From Anaerolineales bacterium (GTDB lineage Bacteria > Chloroflexota > Anaerolineae > Anaerolineales > Villigracilaceae), in NCBI GenBank assembly GCA_919902735.1, contig CAKKRM010000047.1:1-33260 (forward strand): a DNA stretch of 33,260 nt, written 5' to 3'. Position numbers and translations under genes: made by a program. Below, piece by piece: positions 21,929 to 29,852 of this stretch (positions within the stretch are counted from its first letter, which is position 1; each line of letters opens with the position of its first letter). A model generated the notes under the pieces. The model made no database searches. It worked only from the letters and a program-made list of their open reading frames with translations, and was not told the origin of the DNA.

Positions 21929-24265
21929 CTATTTTTCTTCCAGTGTCATCAGGAATGCGATCAGGTCGTTGATCTGCTCTTCGGTGAGGATGCTGCCAAA
22001 GTTTTGGATCATCTGCCCTGCGGGGTAGCTGGGGACAACGAAGGCATTGGGTTCAAGGATGGATTGTCGCAGGTATTCTTCTGCTGTCAATCCGGGCACG
22101 CGTTCTCCTGCGCGGTCTGCGATGCCGTAGAAGGATGGGCCGATGATCTTTTCATTTTTTTCAAGCGAGTGACAAATGCGGCAGCCTGCGTTCACACCGG
22201 AAGCGGTTTCGTAATAAAGCTGCTCACCTGCCTTGGGGTCGGGGATGTGCATGTCTCTAAAATTGATGGTCAGGGATTGGCGCGGTGCGAGGGTGATGGT
22301 TTTGTCGAACAGAGTTTGTTCCATGCTGGCATCGGCGCGGTCATACATTTTGATGATGATGTGATGCCTGCCAGCAGGCAGTTGAATCTGCTCGAAGATG
22401 CGCGCGCCCTGATTGATGTGAGTATCTGTGGCGGTGTAGGTTTCGTCGAAGACGAGCTTGCCATCCACCGTCAGCGTGAGGCGGGTTGGGTGGTCAAGAT
22501 CAGGCTCGGGCGGGGAGAGAGGCGTCACCTCATGGATGGGATATCCGCTGTGGTGAGTCATCTGAATCGCAAGCGTAGCTGAATCTGCACTGAAAAATTG
22601 AGTCGGCCAATCGCTCAGCCAGATTTGAAATGCGGTGACGATTGCCATGACGCCGATCAGCGGGATGATAAAACGCAGATGCGATTTGTTCGGCGTGAAC
22701 GTAAAAGTATTCGGCTCGGACTTAATCTGTGAGTTGATTGCCCTGCCAAAATCATTCGGCGCAACCCAGGCAGTGTGAACCTGCGGAATGAAATTTTGTT
22801 TGAGCTTTGGAAGCCGCCTGCCAGTGACGCGCTCATTCAGCCAGACATTGCCTTCGCGATTGGCGCAGTCTTCGGGCGGACAGCCGATGAATTGAACGTC
22901 GCTTGCGCCTGCTTCCAACGCCTGCGCGGCAAGGCTGGGATTTGCCATGGCAATGCAGGTGAGCGGGATGATGTGAATGTTCGGATCGTCAAAGTATTTT
23001 CCTGCGCCATGCAAGGCATGGCGTTCGCAGGTGAAGACGACCTTTACATTTTTCTTTTCCGCAACTTCGTTGAGGGTTGTCTTCCAAAGCGGGTTGAGCG
23101 GAATGTCGCCAAAGGTGAGGGCGTTGTCGGGGCAGCTTCCAATGCACACGCCGCAGGCAACGCATAAATTTGAATCTATCTCCGCTTGAAATTTGGGACG
23201 CCCGCCGTCGGTGCGCGGAATCATTTTGATGGCGAGGTAGGGGCAGTCGCGTTCGCAGAGGGTGCAGCCGTCGCAGTTGGCTAAATCCACTTTGACGGGT
23301 TCGAGTTTTTTTGCCTGGGGCATGAGCCAGGGCGCGGCAGTGACGATGCCAACGATGAAAAGCAGGATGCTCCAAAAGAGGGCTTGAGGTCCGCGCAGGA
23401 AGGTGGGCAGATAGAATAAATAGAATAAGTCAATGGGGGCTTCGCCGGGCAGTTGAGCGGCGTTGAGCGGCGGCAACATGCCGAGCGGGAAGAGCGCGGC
23501 GGCAAGCAAAAGCACAAAAACGGAGATGACCATCCAATATTTGGGCGGCAGCCATTTGGCGCGGCTCATGCGTTTGAGATGCAGCCACAGAAAATAAGCG
23601 GTGAGCGCGGAGAGGCCGAGGTGCAGGACGATGATGATCATCATAAATATCCAGCCCGTGCCTGCCGCGTCGCCGACGATGAAGTCTACGATGAAGGCTT
23701 GTCCGCTTTGGAAAATGCCAAGGATTTTATAAAGGCTTTGGTTGAGGATTTGTGCGCGGTTATCCCAGATCAGCCAGTAGCCTGTGATGCCAATGGCCCA
23801 GACAACAACCGCCATTCCAACGCCCGTGACCCAGGCCAGCCAGCGCGGCCCGCGGAAGCGATCCTGAAAGAAGGTGCGCCATCCATGCAGGAGCGCGAAG
23901 ATGACCGCTGCATCAGATGCGTAGCGGTGCATGGCGCGGATGATGCGCCCGACAAAGTTGGCTTCGATCTTGGAGACAGCCAGGTAGGAGAATGTGAATC
24001 CGAACGGGTAGAATAAGGTGAGGTAAATGCCAGTGAGTAGAATTACAAGCAAAAGGAAGATGGTGATCGTGCCCGTATGATAAAGCGGGTTGAAGCGCGG
24101 GTCGTGGATGAGCCAGTTGATGGGGGCTTCGAGGCGCAGGGAAATGCTCTCGAAGGCATTGAGCAGGCGTCGGCTTGGGGAGTTGAGGCGGGTTTTCCAA
24201 TCCACGCTGGGGTTGCGTTCGGAGAGGGAGTCGATCCGTTGTTTTTTTGCGGGGGAGAATGTCAT
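21929..24265 (-). CDS. cytochrome b - ferredoxin - MvhD-like - cytochrome c fusion protein
   Basis: A 778-aa protein (ATG 24265; an earlier in-frame ATG at 24349 lies in a hairpin and is less likely). Order: cytochrome b/b6 transmembrane part with haem-ligand His pairs 113/127 and 215/229, each 14 apart; two further hydrophobic segments without a clear PEWY motif; two [4Fe-4S] motifs, CDGCTLCERDCP (331-342) and CVACGVCIGSCP (368-379); an MvhD/FlpD-like domain with Cys 413, 437, 462 and 467 (GCPPEDCANREGN); one transmembrane helix (531-550); a beta-rich segment; and a C-terminal cytochrome c with CRICH (695-699). It probably links cytoplasmic Fe-S electron carriers and/or quinol to external cytochrome c and the adjacent oxidase. 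Each domain is clear; the combined reaction is inferred. Confidence 0.88.
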   Translation of the reverse strand: MTFSPAKKQRIDSLSERNPSVDWKTRLNSPSRRLLNAFESISLRLEAPINWLIHDPRFNPLYHTGTITIFLLLVILLTGIYLTLFYPFGFTFSYLAVSKIEANFVGRIIRAMHRYASDAAVIFALLHGWRTFFQDRFRGPRWLAWVTGVGMAVVVWAIGITGYWLIWDNRAQILNQSLYKILGIFQSGQAFIVDFIVGDAAGTGWIFMMIIIVLHLGLSALTAYFLWLHLKRMSRAKWLPPKYWMVISVFVLLLAAALFPLGMLPPLNAAQLPGEAPIDLFYLFYLPTFLRGPQALFWSILLFIVGIVTAAPWLMPQAKKLEPVKVDLANCDGCTLCERDCPYLAIKMIPRTDGGRPKFQAEIDSNLCVACGVCIGSCPDNALTFGDIPLNPLWKTTLNEVAEKKNVKVVFTCERHALHGAGKYFDDPNIHIIPLTCIAMANPSLAAQALEAGASDVQFIGCPPEDCANREGNVWLNERVTGRRLPKLKQNFIPQVHTAWVAPNDFGRAINSQIKSEPNTFTFTPNKSHLRFIIPLIGVMAIVTAFQIWLSDWPTQFFSADSATLAIQMTHHSGYPIHEVTPLSPPEPDLDHPTRLTLTVDGKLVFDETYTATDTHINQGARIFEQIQLPAGRHHIIIKMYDRADASMEQTLFDKTITLAPRQSLTINFRDMHIPDPKAGEQLYYETASGVNAGCRICHSLEKNEKIIGPSFYGIADRAGERVPGLTAEEYLRQSILEPNAFVVPSYPAGQMIQNFGSILTEEQINDLIAFLMTLEEK

Positions 24266-24313
24266 GTAACTAATAAAGTTTTCGGAATAAATCAAATGGG
24301 TTGCTGGATACCT

Positions 24314-24356
24314 GTGTTGCGTGTTCCGTAGATCTTCAAAACGGAACACGCAACAC
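24314..24356. repeat. perfect 16-bp hairpin between coxA and the fusion gene
   Basis: GTGTTGCGTGTTCCGT (24314-24329) pairs with ACGGAACACGCAACAC (24341-24356), with an 11-base loop. There is no T-run, so it is not a classic terminator. It could stabilise the upstream mRNA or lower read-through into the fusion gene. Confidence 0.7.
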
Positions 24357-24371
24357 GTTACAAGTTACAAA

Positions 24372-26021
24372 TTACCAGACTCGGAAGCCGGGGGAGGTGA
24401 GGGCAATGTTCTTGATCATGTCGAAGAGCACTGGCCCGTATACGAGAACGATCAATGCGAGCGAGCCATAGATCCACGGAGCCCAGCGGTCGAGCCAATC
24501 TGGGGTGAGGGCGGGGTCTTGCATGGCTTCGGCCATGGGGACTTCCACTTCTTCCGTGACCTTTTCCTTGTTCAAGGCGGTCTTGAGCATCACGGTGAGG
24601 TAGAGCGCGCCGCTGACGAAGAGGATCGCGCCGCCCACGCCGACCTGGAAGAGGCGGCTGTTCCATTCAGCAGGAACGTAGGGAGCCAGGCCGAGCGGTA
24701 CGCGGCGGGGAGCGCCGAGCAGGCCGACGATGTGCATGGCATTGGAGAAGATGATCATGCCGATGAACCAGGTCCAGGCTTGCGCAACAGCCCACTTGGG
24801 ATTCCACAGTTTTCTGCCGGTGAGATAGGGCAGCAGCCAGTAGGAAATGCCCATGAAGCTGAGCGTGACGGCTGTGGCAACGGTGAGGTGGAAATGCCCG
24901 GGGATGAAGGCGGTATTGTGCAAAACGAGGTTGACGTTGTAGGAAGCATTTGTCAAACCGCCGATGCCGCCAAAGAAGAACAGGATGCCAGCGAGAAGCT
25001 GGGCGGCTACCGAGGGGTCGCTCCAGTTCAATTTGCCGATCCAGGCGAGAGCGCCCTTGCCGCCTTGTTTGCGTCCCGCGTGTTCGAGGGAGGCAACCAC
25101 GGTGAAGGCGGTCATCATGGATGGGAAGAAGACGCCAAAGGTGAGCATGGAGTGGATGAACTTCCAGACGGGCGGAACGCCGGGGTCTACATACTGGTGA
25201 TGGAAACCAAGCGGTGTGGAGAGCACGAGGAAGATCCAGAAGGAAAGGCGGGCGAGTGAATCGCTGAACATCTTGCCGTTGCCAGCTTGTTTCGGGAGCA
25301 TGGCATACCATGAGATGTAGGCAGGCAGGAGCCAGAAATACACAAGCGGATGACCCGTGAACCAGAAGTAGGTGCGGGCCAATTGTGGGTCCACGCCTTC
25401 AATCAAACCGAGTGACCACGGCAGCAGCATGGTGAGGATTTCAACCGCAACACCGAGCGTACAAATTTGCCAAAGCAAGGCAGTCAAAATACTCGCAAAA
25501 GCAACGAAGGGAGAGCGCACATTGGGGTTTTCCTTGCGCCATCCGGCAAAGGTCATGAACAGGCCCCAGCCTTCCACCCAACTGCCGACCACAACAAGGG
25601 TCAGGCCTACGTAGAAAGCCCAATTGGCCTTAAGCGGGGGATAGAAGGTGAAAAGCACAGTGGCTTCGTTGGCAAGGATCGGGATCGCTGCAGCAACAAC
25701 GCCAACAACCATGAGCCAGAAGCCGACCTTGTTCAAGGTTGGGTTCTTGAGCGGGCGCTTCAAAGCGAAAGTCACATTGAAGGTCAGGAAGCCCATGATG
25801 AAGAAGGTTGTCCAAACCAGGGCGTTCAAAACGCCGTGAACCGTAAGACCCTGATAGTAGGATTTGATGAAAGGCTTGAGGTAGGGGTAAAAATCCCAGC
25901 CCGCGTGTTCAAAGGCTTGCAGGGGGCCAAACAAACTGCCAACGGCAAGCGCCAGGATGGCCACCAAAAGGTGTGAGCCAATGAATTTCTTTTCGCCAGT
26001 GGATAATTGATATTGTTTCAT
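24372..26021 (-). CDS. cytochrome c oxidase subunit I, B-family (ba3-like)
   Basis: A 549-aa membrane protein that reduces O2 to water and pumps protons. Ligands: H62 (low-spin haem), H223 and Y227 in GHPLVYFWLLPAY (CuB His crosslinked to Tyr), H273/H274 in GFHHQYVDPG (CuB), H375 and H377 in GHFHLTVATA (high-spin and low-spin haems). GHPLVYFWLLPAY and PKQAG resemble Thermus ba3 (B-family) oxidase. B-family oxidases have high O2 affinity. GAGAGA lies just before the ATG. It follows subunit II by 18 bases. Confidence 0.93.
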   Translation of the reverse strand: MKQYQLSTGEKKFIGSHLLVAILALAVGSLFGPLQAFEHAGWDFYPYLKPFIKSYYQGLTVHGVLNALVWTTFFIMGFLTFNVTFALKRPLKNPTLNKVGFWLMVVGVVAAAIPILANEATVLFTFYPPLKANWAFYVGLTLVVVGSWVEGWGLFMTFAGWRKENPNVRSPFVAFASILTALLWQICTLGVAVEILTMLLPWSLGLIEGVDPQLARTYFWFTGHPLVYFWLLPAYISWYAMLPKQAGNGKMFSDSLARLSFWIFLVLSTPLGFHHQYVDPGVPPVWKFIHSMLTFGVFFPSMMTAFTVVASLEHAGRKQGGKGALAWIGKLNWSDPSVAAQLLAGILFFFGGIGGLTNASYNVNLVLHNTAFIPGHFHLTVATAVTLSFMGISYWLLPYLTGRKLWNPKWAVAQAWTWFIGMIIFSNAMHIVGLLGAPRRVPLGLAPYVPAEWNSRLFQVGVGGAILFVSGALYLTVMLKTALNKEKVTEEVEVPMAEAMQDPALTPDWLDRWAPWIYGSLALIVLVYGPVLFDMIKNIALTSPGFRVW

Positions 26022-26039
26022 GGTGTCTCTCTTTTCGGC

Positions 26040-26540
26040 CTATGGCGTAACAATGATTGCGCCATACATAACGCCGTGCCCAACGCCGCAGTATTCCGTA
26101 CAAATGAAGTTATAGGTGCCGGGGTTCTTGAATGTGATAGTCAACTTGGAAACCTGCCCGGGCAGAACCATGAAGTTCGCGTTTGTATTCTGGATATTGA
26201 ACCCATGCTGTACATCGGATGAAGTCACATAGAAGGACACGCGGGAACCGACAGGCACTGTGATTTCCTTGGGCAGATATTCCCAGTTCGGAATCGCATG
26301 AGCCAAAATATAGGCATCGTACCGGCCGGGCGAAACCTCGCGCAAACCAGGGTTCGACCAGGGGCTGTTGGGGTCGGTTGCCACGGTTCGGGGGTCAACG
26401 CGCTGTTCGGGGGCAGGGACTTGAATTCCCATGCCGAAAGCGGCCACGCTTACCGCCGTTGCAAATAACACGAGCATGATCGCGCTGAAGATCATCCAGT
26501 TGCGCTCGTACACATTTATGTGCATGTTTTTGGCGCTCAT
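26040..26540 (-). CDS. cytochrome c oxidase subunit II (CuA)
   Basis: 166 aa with one N-terminal transmembrane helix (about 16-36), then an external cupredoxin domain. CuA ligands: H112 (DVQHGFN), C147, E149, C151, H155 and M158 (CTEYCGVGHGVM), all present. It accepts electrons from cytochrome c and passes them to subunit I. Start chosen at the ATG at 26540, which overlaps the stop of the 45-aa gene (TTATGA), rather than an upstream in-frame ATG inside that gene. A short single-helix subunit II is typical of ba3 oxidases. Confidence 0.93.
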   Translation of the reverse strand: MSAKNMHINVYERNWMIFSAIMLVLFATAVSVAAFGMGIQVPAPEQRVDPRTVATDPNSPWSNPGLREVSPGRYDAYILAHAIPNWEYLPKEITVPVGSRVSFYVTSSDVQHGFNIQNTNANFMVLPGQVSKLTITFKNPGTYNFICTEYCGVGHGVMYGAIIVTP

Positions 26541-26674
26541 AATGTGCTTCCCCGTCCGACAAGGATCATATAGATCGTTGTCCAAATTGCGATGAGTGTG
26601 ATGACAAAGATCGTCAAAACGGCGATCGTGCCGGTGGGGCGAAACTCATCATCGTCTTTATCTTTTTTCGCCAT
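26537..26674 (-). CDS. ba3-type oxidase small subunit IIa-like, 45 aa
   Basis: ATG at 26674 with GAGGAG eight bases before it. The protein has a charged N-terminus (MAKKDKDDDEFRPTG), one transmembrane helix (TIAVLTIFVITLIAIWTTIY) and a short tail. It overlaps the subunit II gene by four bases. Thermus ba3 oxidase has a single-helix subunit IIa encoded at this position, and size and layout match. Sequence similarity in such a short helix cannot prove it. Confidence 0.75.
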   Translation of the reverse strand: MAKKDKDDDEFRPTGTIAVLTIFVITLIAIWTTIYMILVGRGSTL

Positions 26675-26677
26675 GAT

Positions 26678-26776
26678 TCATTCTCCTCTTAAAATGGATT
26701 TGGGATATGCCGCTTCTTGCGGCGCCGCAAATTGCGGGGCGGAAATGGGCTTTTTCCTACGCTGATTCAGTTCCAC
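26678..26776 (-). CDS. possible 30-33 aa ORF with non-ATG start
   Basis: Directly after the SCO1 stop (TAA) comes AAGGAGGTGGAACTG. An open frame from GTG (26776) or CTG (26770) runs to TGA at 26678, three bases before the IIa gene: LNQRRKKPISAPQFAAPQEA then AYPKSILRGE. The near-perfect Shine-Dalgarno (five bases before CTG) serves no other start codon. The product is basic and Pro/Ala rich with no membrane helix. It may be a real small subunit or a translational coupling leader. Confidence 0.4.
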   Translation of the reverse strand: MELNQRRKKPISAPQFAAPQEAAYPKSILRGE

Positions 26777-26780
26777 CTCC

Positions 26781-27371
26781 TTATTGCTTTAGCATGTACT
26801 TCAGATCATCGGCGATATCTTTTGAGGTTACGCCGAATGGAAATACCAGTTTCAAGTAACCCTCACGGTCGATCACCAGTAAAGTGGCGGTATGGTCTAT
26901 TAAGTAACCGGATGCCGCACTGCCCACATGTTTTTCATAAAAGATGCCGTACAGGGATGTGACCTCTGCCAGTTGTTCCTGTGAGCCAGTCACACCGATA
27001 AACGAAGGGTGGAAATGCGCCACGTATTCAGCCAGCTTTTCGGGGGTGTCGCGTTCCGGGTCGAGCGAGATCATCAGAAGCTGAACATCCTCTGCCTGGC
27101 TCCCGCTCATGCTGCGCAAAGCCTGGCCGACATTCGCCAATGTGGCGGGACAAATATCCGGGCAAAAGATGTAGCCAAAATAGATCAAAACGTACTTGCC
27201 GCGAAAATCACTCAATGAAACATCGCCATTGACGCTGGTGAGTGTGAAATCAAAAGACGATTCAGGCGACTGGATGATCGTCCCATGCAGGGCAGGCGAG
27301 CGGAAGAAGTAGTAGCCTGCGGCCAATCCTAAAATAATGATGAGAACGCTGAGAAGGATTTTTGTTTTCAT
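26781..27371 (-). CDS. SCO1/SenC family copper chaperone
   Basis: 196 aa: an N-terminal membrane anchor (about 4-22), then a thioredoxin-like domain with the copper site C70-x3-C74 (FCPDICPATLA) and H160 (LIDHTATLLVID). All three ligands are present, so it should deliver copper to the CuA site of subunit II or reduce its cysteines, outside the membrane. It lies between the second SCO-like gene and the oxidase genes, as expected for an assembly factor. Confidence 0.92.
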   Translation of the reverse strand: MKTKILLSVLIIILGLAAGYYFFRSPALHGTIIQSPESSFDFTLTSVNGDVSLSDFRGKYVLIYFGYIFCPDICPATLANVGQALRSMSGSQAEDVQLLMISLDPERDTPEKLAEYVAHFHPSFIGVTGSQEQLAEVTSLYGIFYEKHVGSAASGYLIDHTATLLVIDREGYLKLVFPFGVTSKDIADDLKYMLKQ

Positions 27372-27391
27372 AGTTTTATTTTTTTACCGGG

Positions 27392-28066
27392 TTATGGCGC
27401 GTAACAAAGGAAGAGATGCGCGGCTTCGTACGCCACTTTTTGAGGCCCGCTGGAGTTTTGAACTTCATCTGCCAATACGCTGATGTGGCGCAGGATGCGG
27501 TCCGCGGTGGAGACTTCCGTCTGGTATTTATATTCGCCGCGGATAATGCCCCATCCATCCACCAAAACGAAGGTCGGGTCGAATGTGAAGCTGTTGTCGG
27601 GGGTTTTTTCGTAGTAGGCATGAAAGCCTGAGCCGATGATCGTTTTTAGCAGGGCTTCATTTGGCGAGGTGACAAACTTCCATTGATCGGTGTCTGCGTC
27701 GATGCTTTTGGCGTGGGCGCGCAATACAAGCGGTGAGTCGATTTGCGGGTCAAAGGATATGGTGATGAAGCTCATCTTTGTCTCGCCGAGGTCGGCTTCG
27801 CTTAATCGCGCCTGTATTTCCTGCATGGTTTTGTCTATGTCATGGCAGGGGCTGGGACAATTGGTGTACGTGAAGGTGTAGAGTACCATCTGTCCGCGTA
27901 CATCTTCGTTGGTCAGCCGCATCCAATCCTGGTCGAGCATGTCAAAGGCGGGGGAGAGGCGGATGCGCGGCAATACCTGGATGGGTTGAAAAATCTTGAA
28001 GGCAAAGGCCGAAATAACAATAAGGGCCAGCAGGCTGTAAACGCCGTTTAAAAGGTATTTGTTCAT
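27392..28066 (-). CDS. SCO-like thioredoxin-fold protein lacking the copper histidine
   Basis: 224 aa with an N-terminal transmembrane helix (about 9-26) and a thioredoxin-like domain with C70-x3-C74 (TNCPSPCHDID). The segment matching the SCO His (DHTATLLVID in the next gene) is FTFDPTFVLVD here, with no His. It may therefore act as a thiol-disulfide partner for CuA or SCO1 rather than bind copper in the usual way. It carries a C-terminal extension of about 30 residues ending in AAHLFLCYAP. It overlaps the Rrf2 gene by four bases, so regulator and assembly factors are translated together. Confidence 0.8.
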   Translation of the reverse strand: MNKYLLNGVYSLLALIVISAFAFKIFQPIQVLPRIRLSPAFDMLDQDWMRLTNEDVRGQMVLYTFTYTNCPSPCHDIDKTMQEIQARLSEADLGETKMSFITISFDPQIDSPLVLRAHAKSIDADTDQWKFVTSPNEALLKTIIGSGFHAYYEKTPDNSFTFDPTFVLVDGWGIIRGEYKYQTEVSTADRILRHISVLADEVQNSSGPQKVAYEAAHLFLCYAP

Positions 28067-28566
28067 GCGGTTACTTTGTCGGGAGCGAAAATGCCGTTCG
28101 TAACAGAATCAATTTTCAGCGCGTGTGAGGCGTCTTTTTTCAGGTTGGTTTCGATCAGGTTGCCTTCTTCCACAAGCTGCTGGAAGGAGACACGCGCCAT
28201 TTCATCGCGCAGCAGGTTTTTTAACCGCACCCATTGGCAATGCACGGGACATTTTTTGTCGAACGGACATTCGCCGGGTTTGAGCACGCAATCGGAAAGA
28301 TAAAGCTCACCCTCGAAATGCTCCACGATTTGCAGGAGGCTGATATCTTTTGGAGCGTGTGCCAGCGAAATGCCCCCGTCGCGGCCTGCCTGGGTGTGGA
28401 TGTATCCGCCGCCTGCCAGGTCCGCCACGATGCGCTGCAAGAGGGAGGGGGGAATCAACATCTCGCGCCCGATTTCGGATGTAAAAACGCGCTTGCCGGT
28501 TTCTCTTTTGGAGAGGGACAGAATTACTCGCACGGCGTAATCGGTTTGTCGGTTGATTCGGAGCAT
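28063..28566 (-). CDS. Rrf2 family transcriptional regulator
   Basis: 167 aa: an N-terminal winged helix (QTDYAVRVILSLSKRE, with IPPSLLQRIVADLAGGGYIH) and the cysteine loop C93, C100, C106 and C110 (SDCVLKPGECPFDKKCPVHC), which in IscR, NsrR and RsrR holds a [2Fe-2S] or [4Fe-4S] cluster. It likely senses redox state, NO or Fe-S supply. As first gene of the SCO/oxidase/cytochrome fusion cluster it probably controls that cluster and itself. It is divergent from lgt across about 210 bases. Confidence 0.9.
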   Translation of the reverse strand: MLRINRQTDYAVRVILSLSKRETGKRVFTSEIGREMLIPPSLLQRIVADLAGGGYIHTQAGRDGGISLAHAPKDISLLQIVEHFEGELYLSDCVLKPGECPFDKKCPVHCQWVRLKNLLRDEMARVSFQQLVEEGNLIETNLKKDASHALKIDSVTNGIFAPDKVTA

Positions 28567-28653
28567 GTCTTTTCCATTCTAATGTTGAGGGCGGTAGTCA
28601 ATGTTTACGGCTATTGTAAGAATTTATCTTTCCTTTTGGATGTGTTATTTATC

Positions 28654-28674
28654 ACATTGTATTATGACAAATGT
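28654..28674 (-). promoter_or_regulatory. possible operator upstream of the Rrf2 gene
   Basis: ACATT (28654-28658) and AATGT (28670-28674) are inverted around an AT-rich centre, and a TGTGATAAATAACACA-like partial palindrome is adjacent (about 28642-28657). Such AT-rich dyads are where Rrf2 or FNR/CRP-type regulators bind. The site is suggested by position and symmetry only. Confidence 0.35.
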
Positions 28675-28746
28675 CTTTTCTTTATGACACTCTATGAGAT
28701 ATTTATTACAGAATTTATCCAGTTTTTTTTGGTGTGTGAGATGGGA

Positions 28747-28752
28747 TATAAT
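28747..28752 (+). promoter_or_regulatory. -10 box of lgt
   Basis: TATAAT with a poor, T-rich -35 (about 28724-28729). The start would be close to 28759, about 20 bases before the ATG. Confidence 0.5.
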
Positions 28753-28779
28753 CGCAAAAAAATAACTCAGAGGTATTCC

Positions 28780-29838
28780 ATGATAGACTCCGTAATTTTT
28801 TCGTTCAAGTTGTTTAATTTGGAAATTGTGCTGCGCTGGTATGGCGTGTTGGTGATGCTTGGCGCAGTGGCTGGCGCGGTATGGGCTGAAAGGGAGATCA
28901 AACGACGCGGTGAGAATGGCGAGGTGATCTGGGATGCGATGATTTGGGTTTTACCCATCGGCATCCTCGGCGCGCGCTTGTGGTATGTGGTCAATAATAT
29001 CTTTGCCGGGGGAAGCTATTATCTCGATAATCCGATCAAGATATTCTACGTGTGGGAAGGCGGCTTGCATTTCTTTGGCGGGCTGTTGTTTGGCGGGGTG
29101 GTATTGTATTTTTTCCTCAAGAAAAATGGCATGGATGTGTGGCTTTTTCTGGATGCGCTTGCGCCAGCCACTTTGCTTGGACAAGCCCTTGCCCGCCCTG
29201 CGAATTTCATCAACCAGGAATTGTACGGCCAGCCGACTCAACTGCCATGGGGGATTTCGATTGACGCAACCCATCGCCTCGCTCAATACTCGGACCTGAT
29301 CCAGTTTCCTGTGGAGATAACCCGCTTCCACCCGACCTTTGCCTACGAAATGGTTTTGAACTTCCTTATTGTGCTCTTCCTGTGGTGGCTTTCCCGCCGC
29401 TACGAAGACGAGCTGAAGCCGGGCACATTGTTCAGCGCATGGCTTTTATTGGCTGGTCTTTCGCGCACCTTCATTGAGTTCTTCCGTCCCGATCAGGCTC
29501 GCATCGGTGAGACGTTCATCAGTTATACGATGGTGGTTTCCTTCGGCATGGCCATTGTGGGAGCGGTGATGCTGCTGGCCCGTTTTGGGAAAGTACAACT
29601 TGCGATGGCTGAAGGCTGGGAGGAGGAGTATCAGGTGGAGCAGAAGCCCCGTCCGCGTGTGAGGGCGTATGCTGAAGATGTGTCGGATATGGATAATGGC
29701 AAGGCGGTTTCCGCGCCTGTAAAAAGAAAGACTGTGGCGAAGACACCCACAAAGAAAACGGCTGCAACACCATCCCTGAAAGGGAAGAAGGCGCCTGCCG
29801 CCAAAAAACCAGCGCCGAAGCGCAAGGTTGAAAAATGA
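28780..29838 (+). CDS. lgt: prolipoprotein diacylglyceryl transferase
   Basis: A 352-aa membrane enzyme that moves diacylglycerol from phosphatidylglycerol to the lipobox Cys of prelipoproteins. Landmarks: RWYGVLVMLG near the start, GGLHFFGGLL (HGG-like region), ALARPANFINQELYGQPT (the Lgt signature with R, N and E) and FRPDQARIG in the last part. Start at ATG 28780, with AGAGG six bases upstream; the frame is open far upstream but only by chance. The final 50 or so residues are a Lys/Ala/Pro-rich, histone-H1-like tail (KKTAATPSLKGKKAPAAKKP) beyond the normal Lgt end. Confidence 0.93.
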   Translation: MIDSVIFSFKLFNLEIVLRWYGVLVMLGAVAGAVWAEREIKRRGENGEVIWDAMIWVLPIGILGARLWYVVNNIFAGGSYYLDNPIKIFYVWEGGLHFFGGLLFGGVVLYFFLKKNGMDVWLFLDALAPATLLGQALARPANFINQELYGQPTQLPWGISIDATHRLAQYSDLIQFPVEITRFHPTFAYEMVLNFLIVLFLWWLSRRYEDELKPGTLFSAWLLLAGLSRTFIEFFRPDQARIGETFISYTMVVSFGMAIVGAVMLLARFGKVQLAMAEGWEEEYQVEQKPRPRVRAYAEDVSDMDNGKAVSAPVKRKTVAKTPTKKTAATPSLKGKKAPAAKKPAPKRKVEK

Positions 29839-29852
29839 GATAGTGAATCAAA

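Noticed and set aside
24266-24349. Upstream ATG (24349) as start of the cytochrome fusion
   Set aside because: The extra 28 codons run through a perfect 16-bp hairpin and have no family-like sequence; the ATG at 24265 gives a normal N-terminus.
23453-25976. Several open frames on the plus strand opposite the oxidase and fusion genes
   Set aside because: They mirror well-supported minus-strand genes and show no recognisable domains.
28234-28779. Long N-terminal extension of Lgt
   Set aside because: The frame is open by chance and overlaps the Rrf2 gene on the other strand; Lgt homology, promoter and ribosome site all point to ATG 28780.
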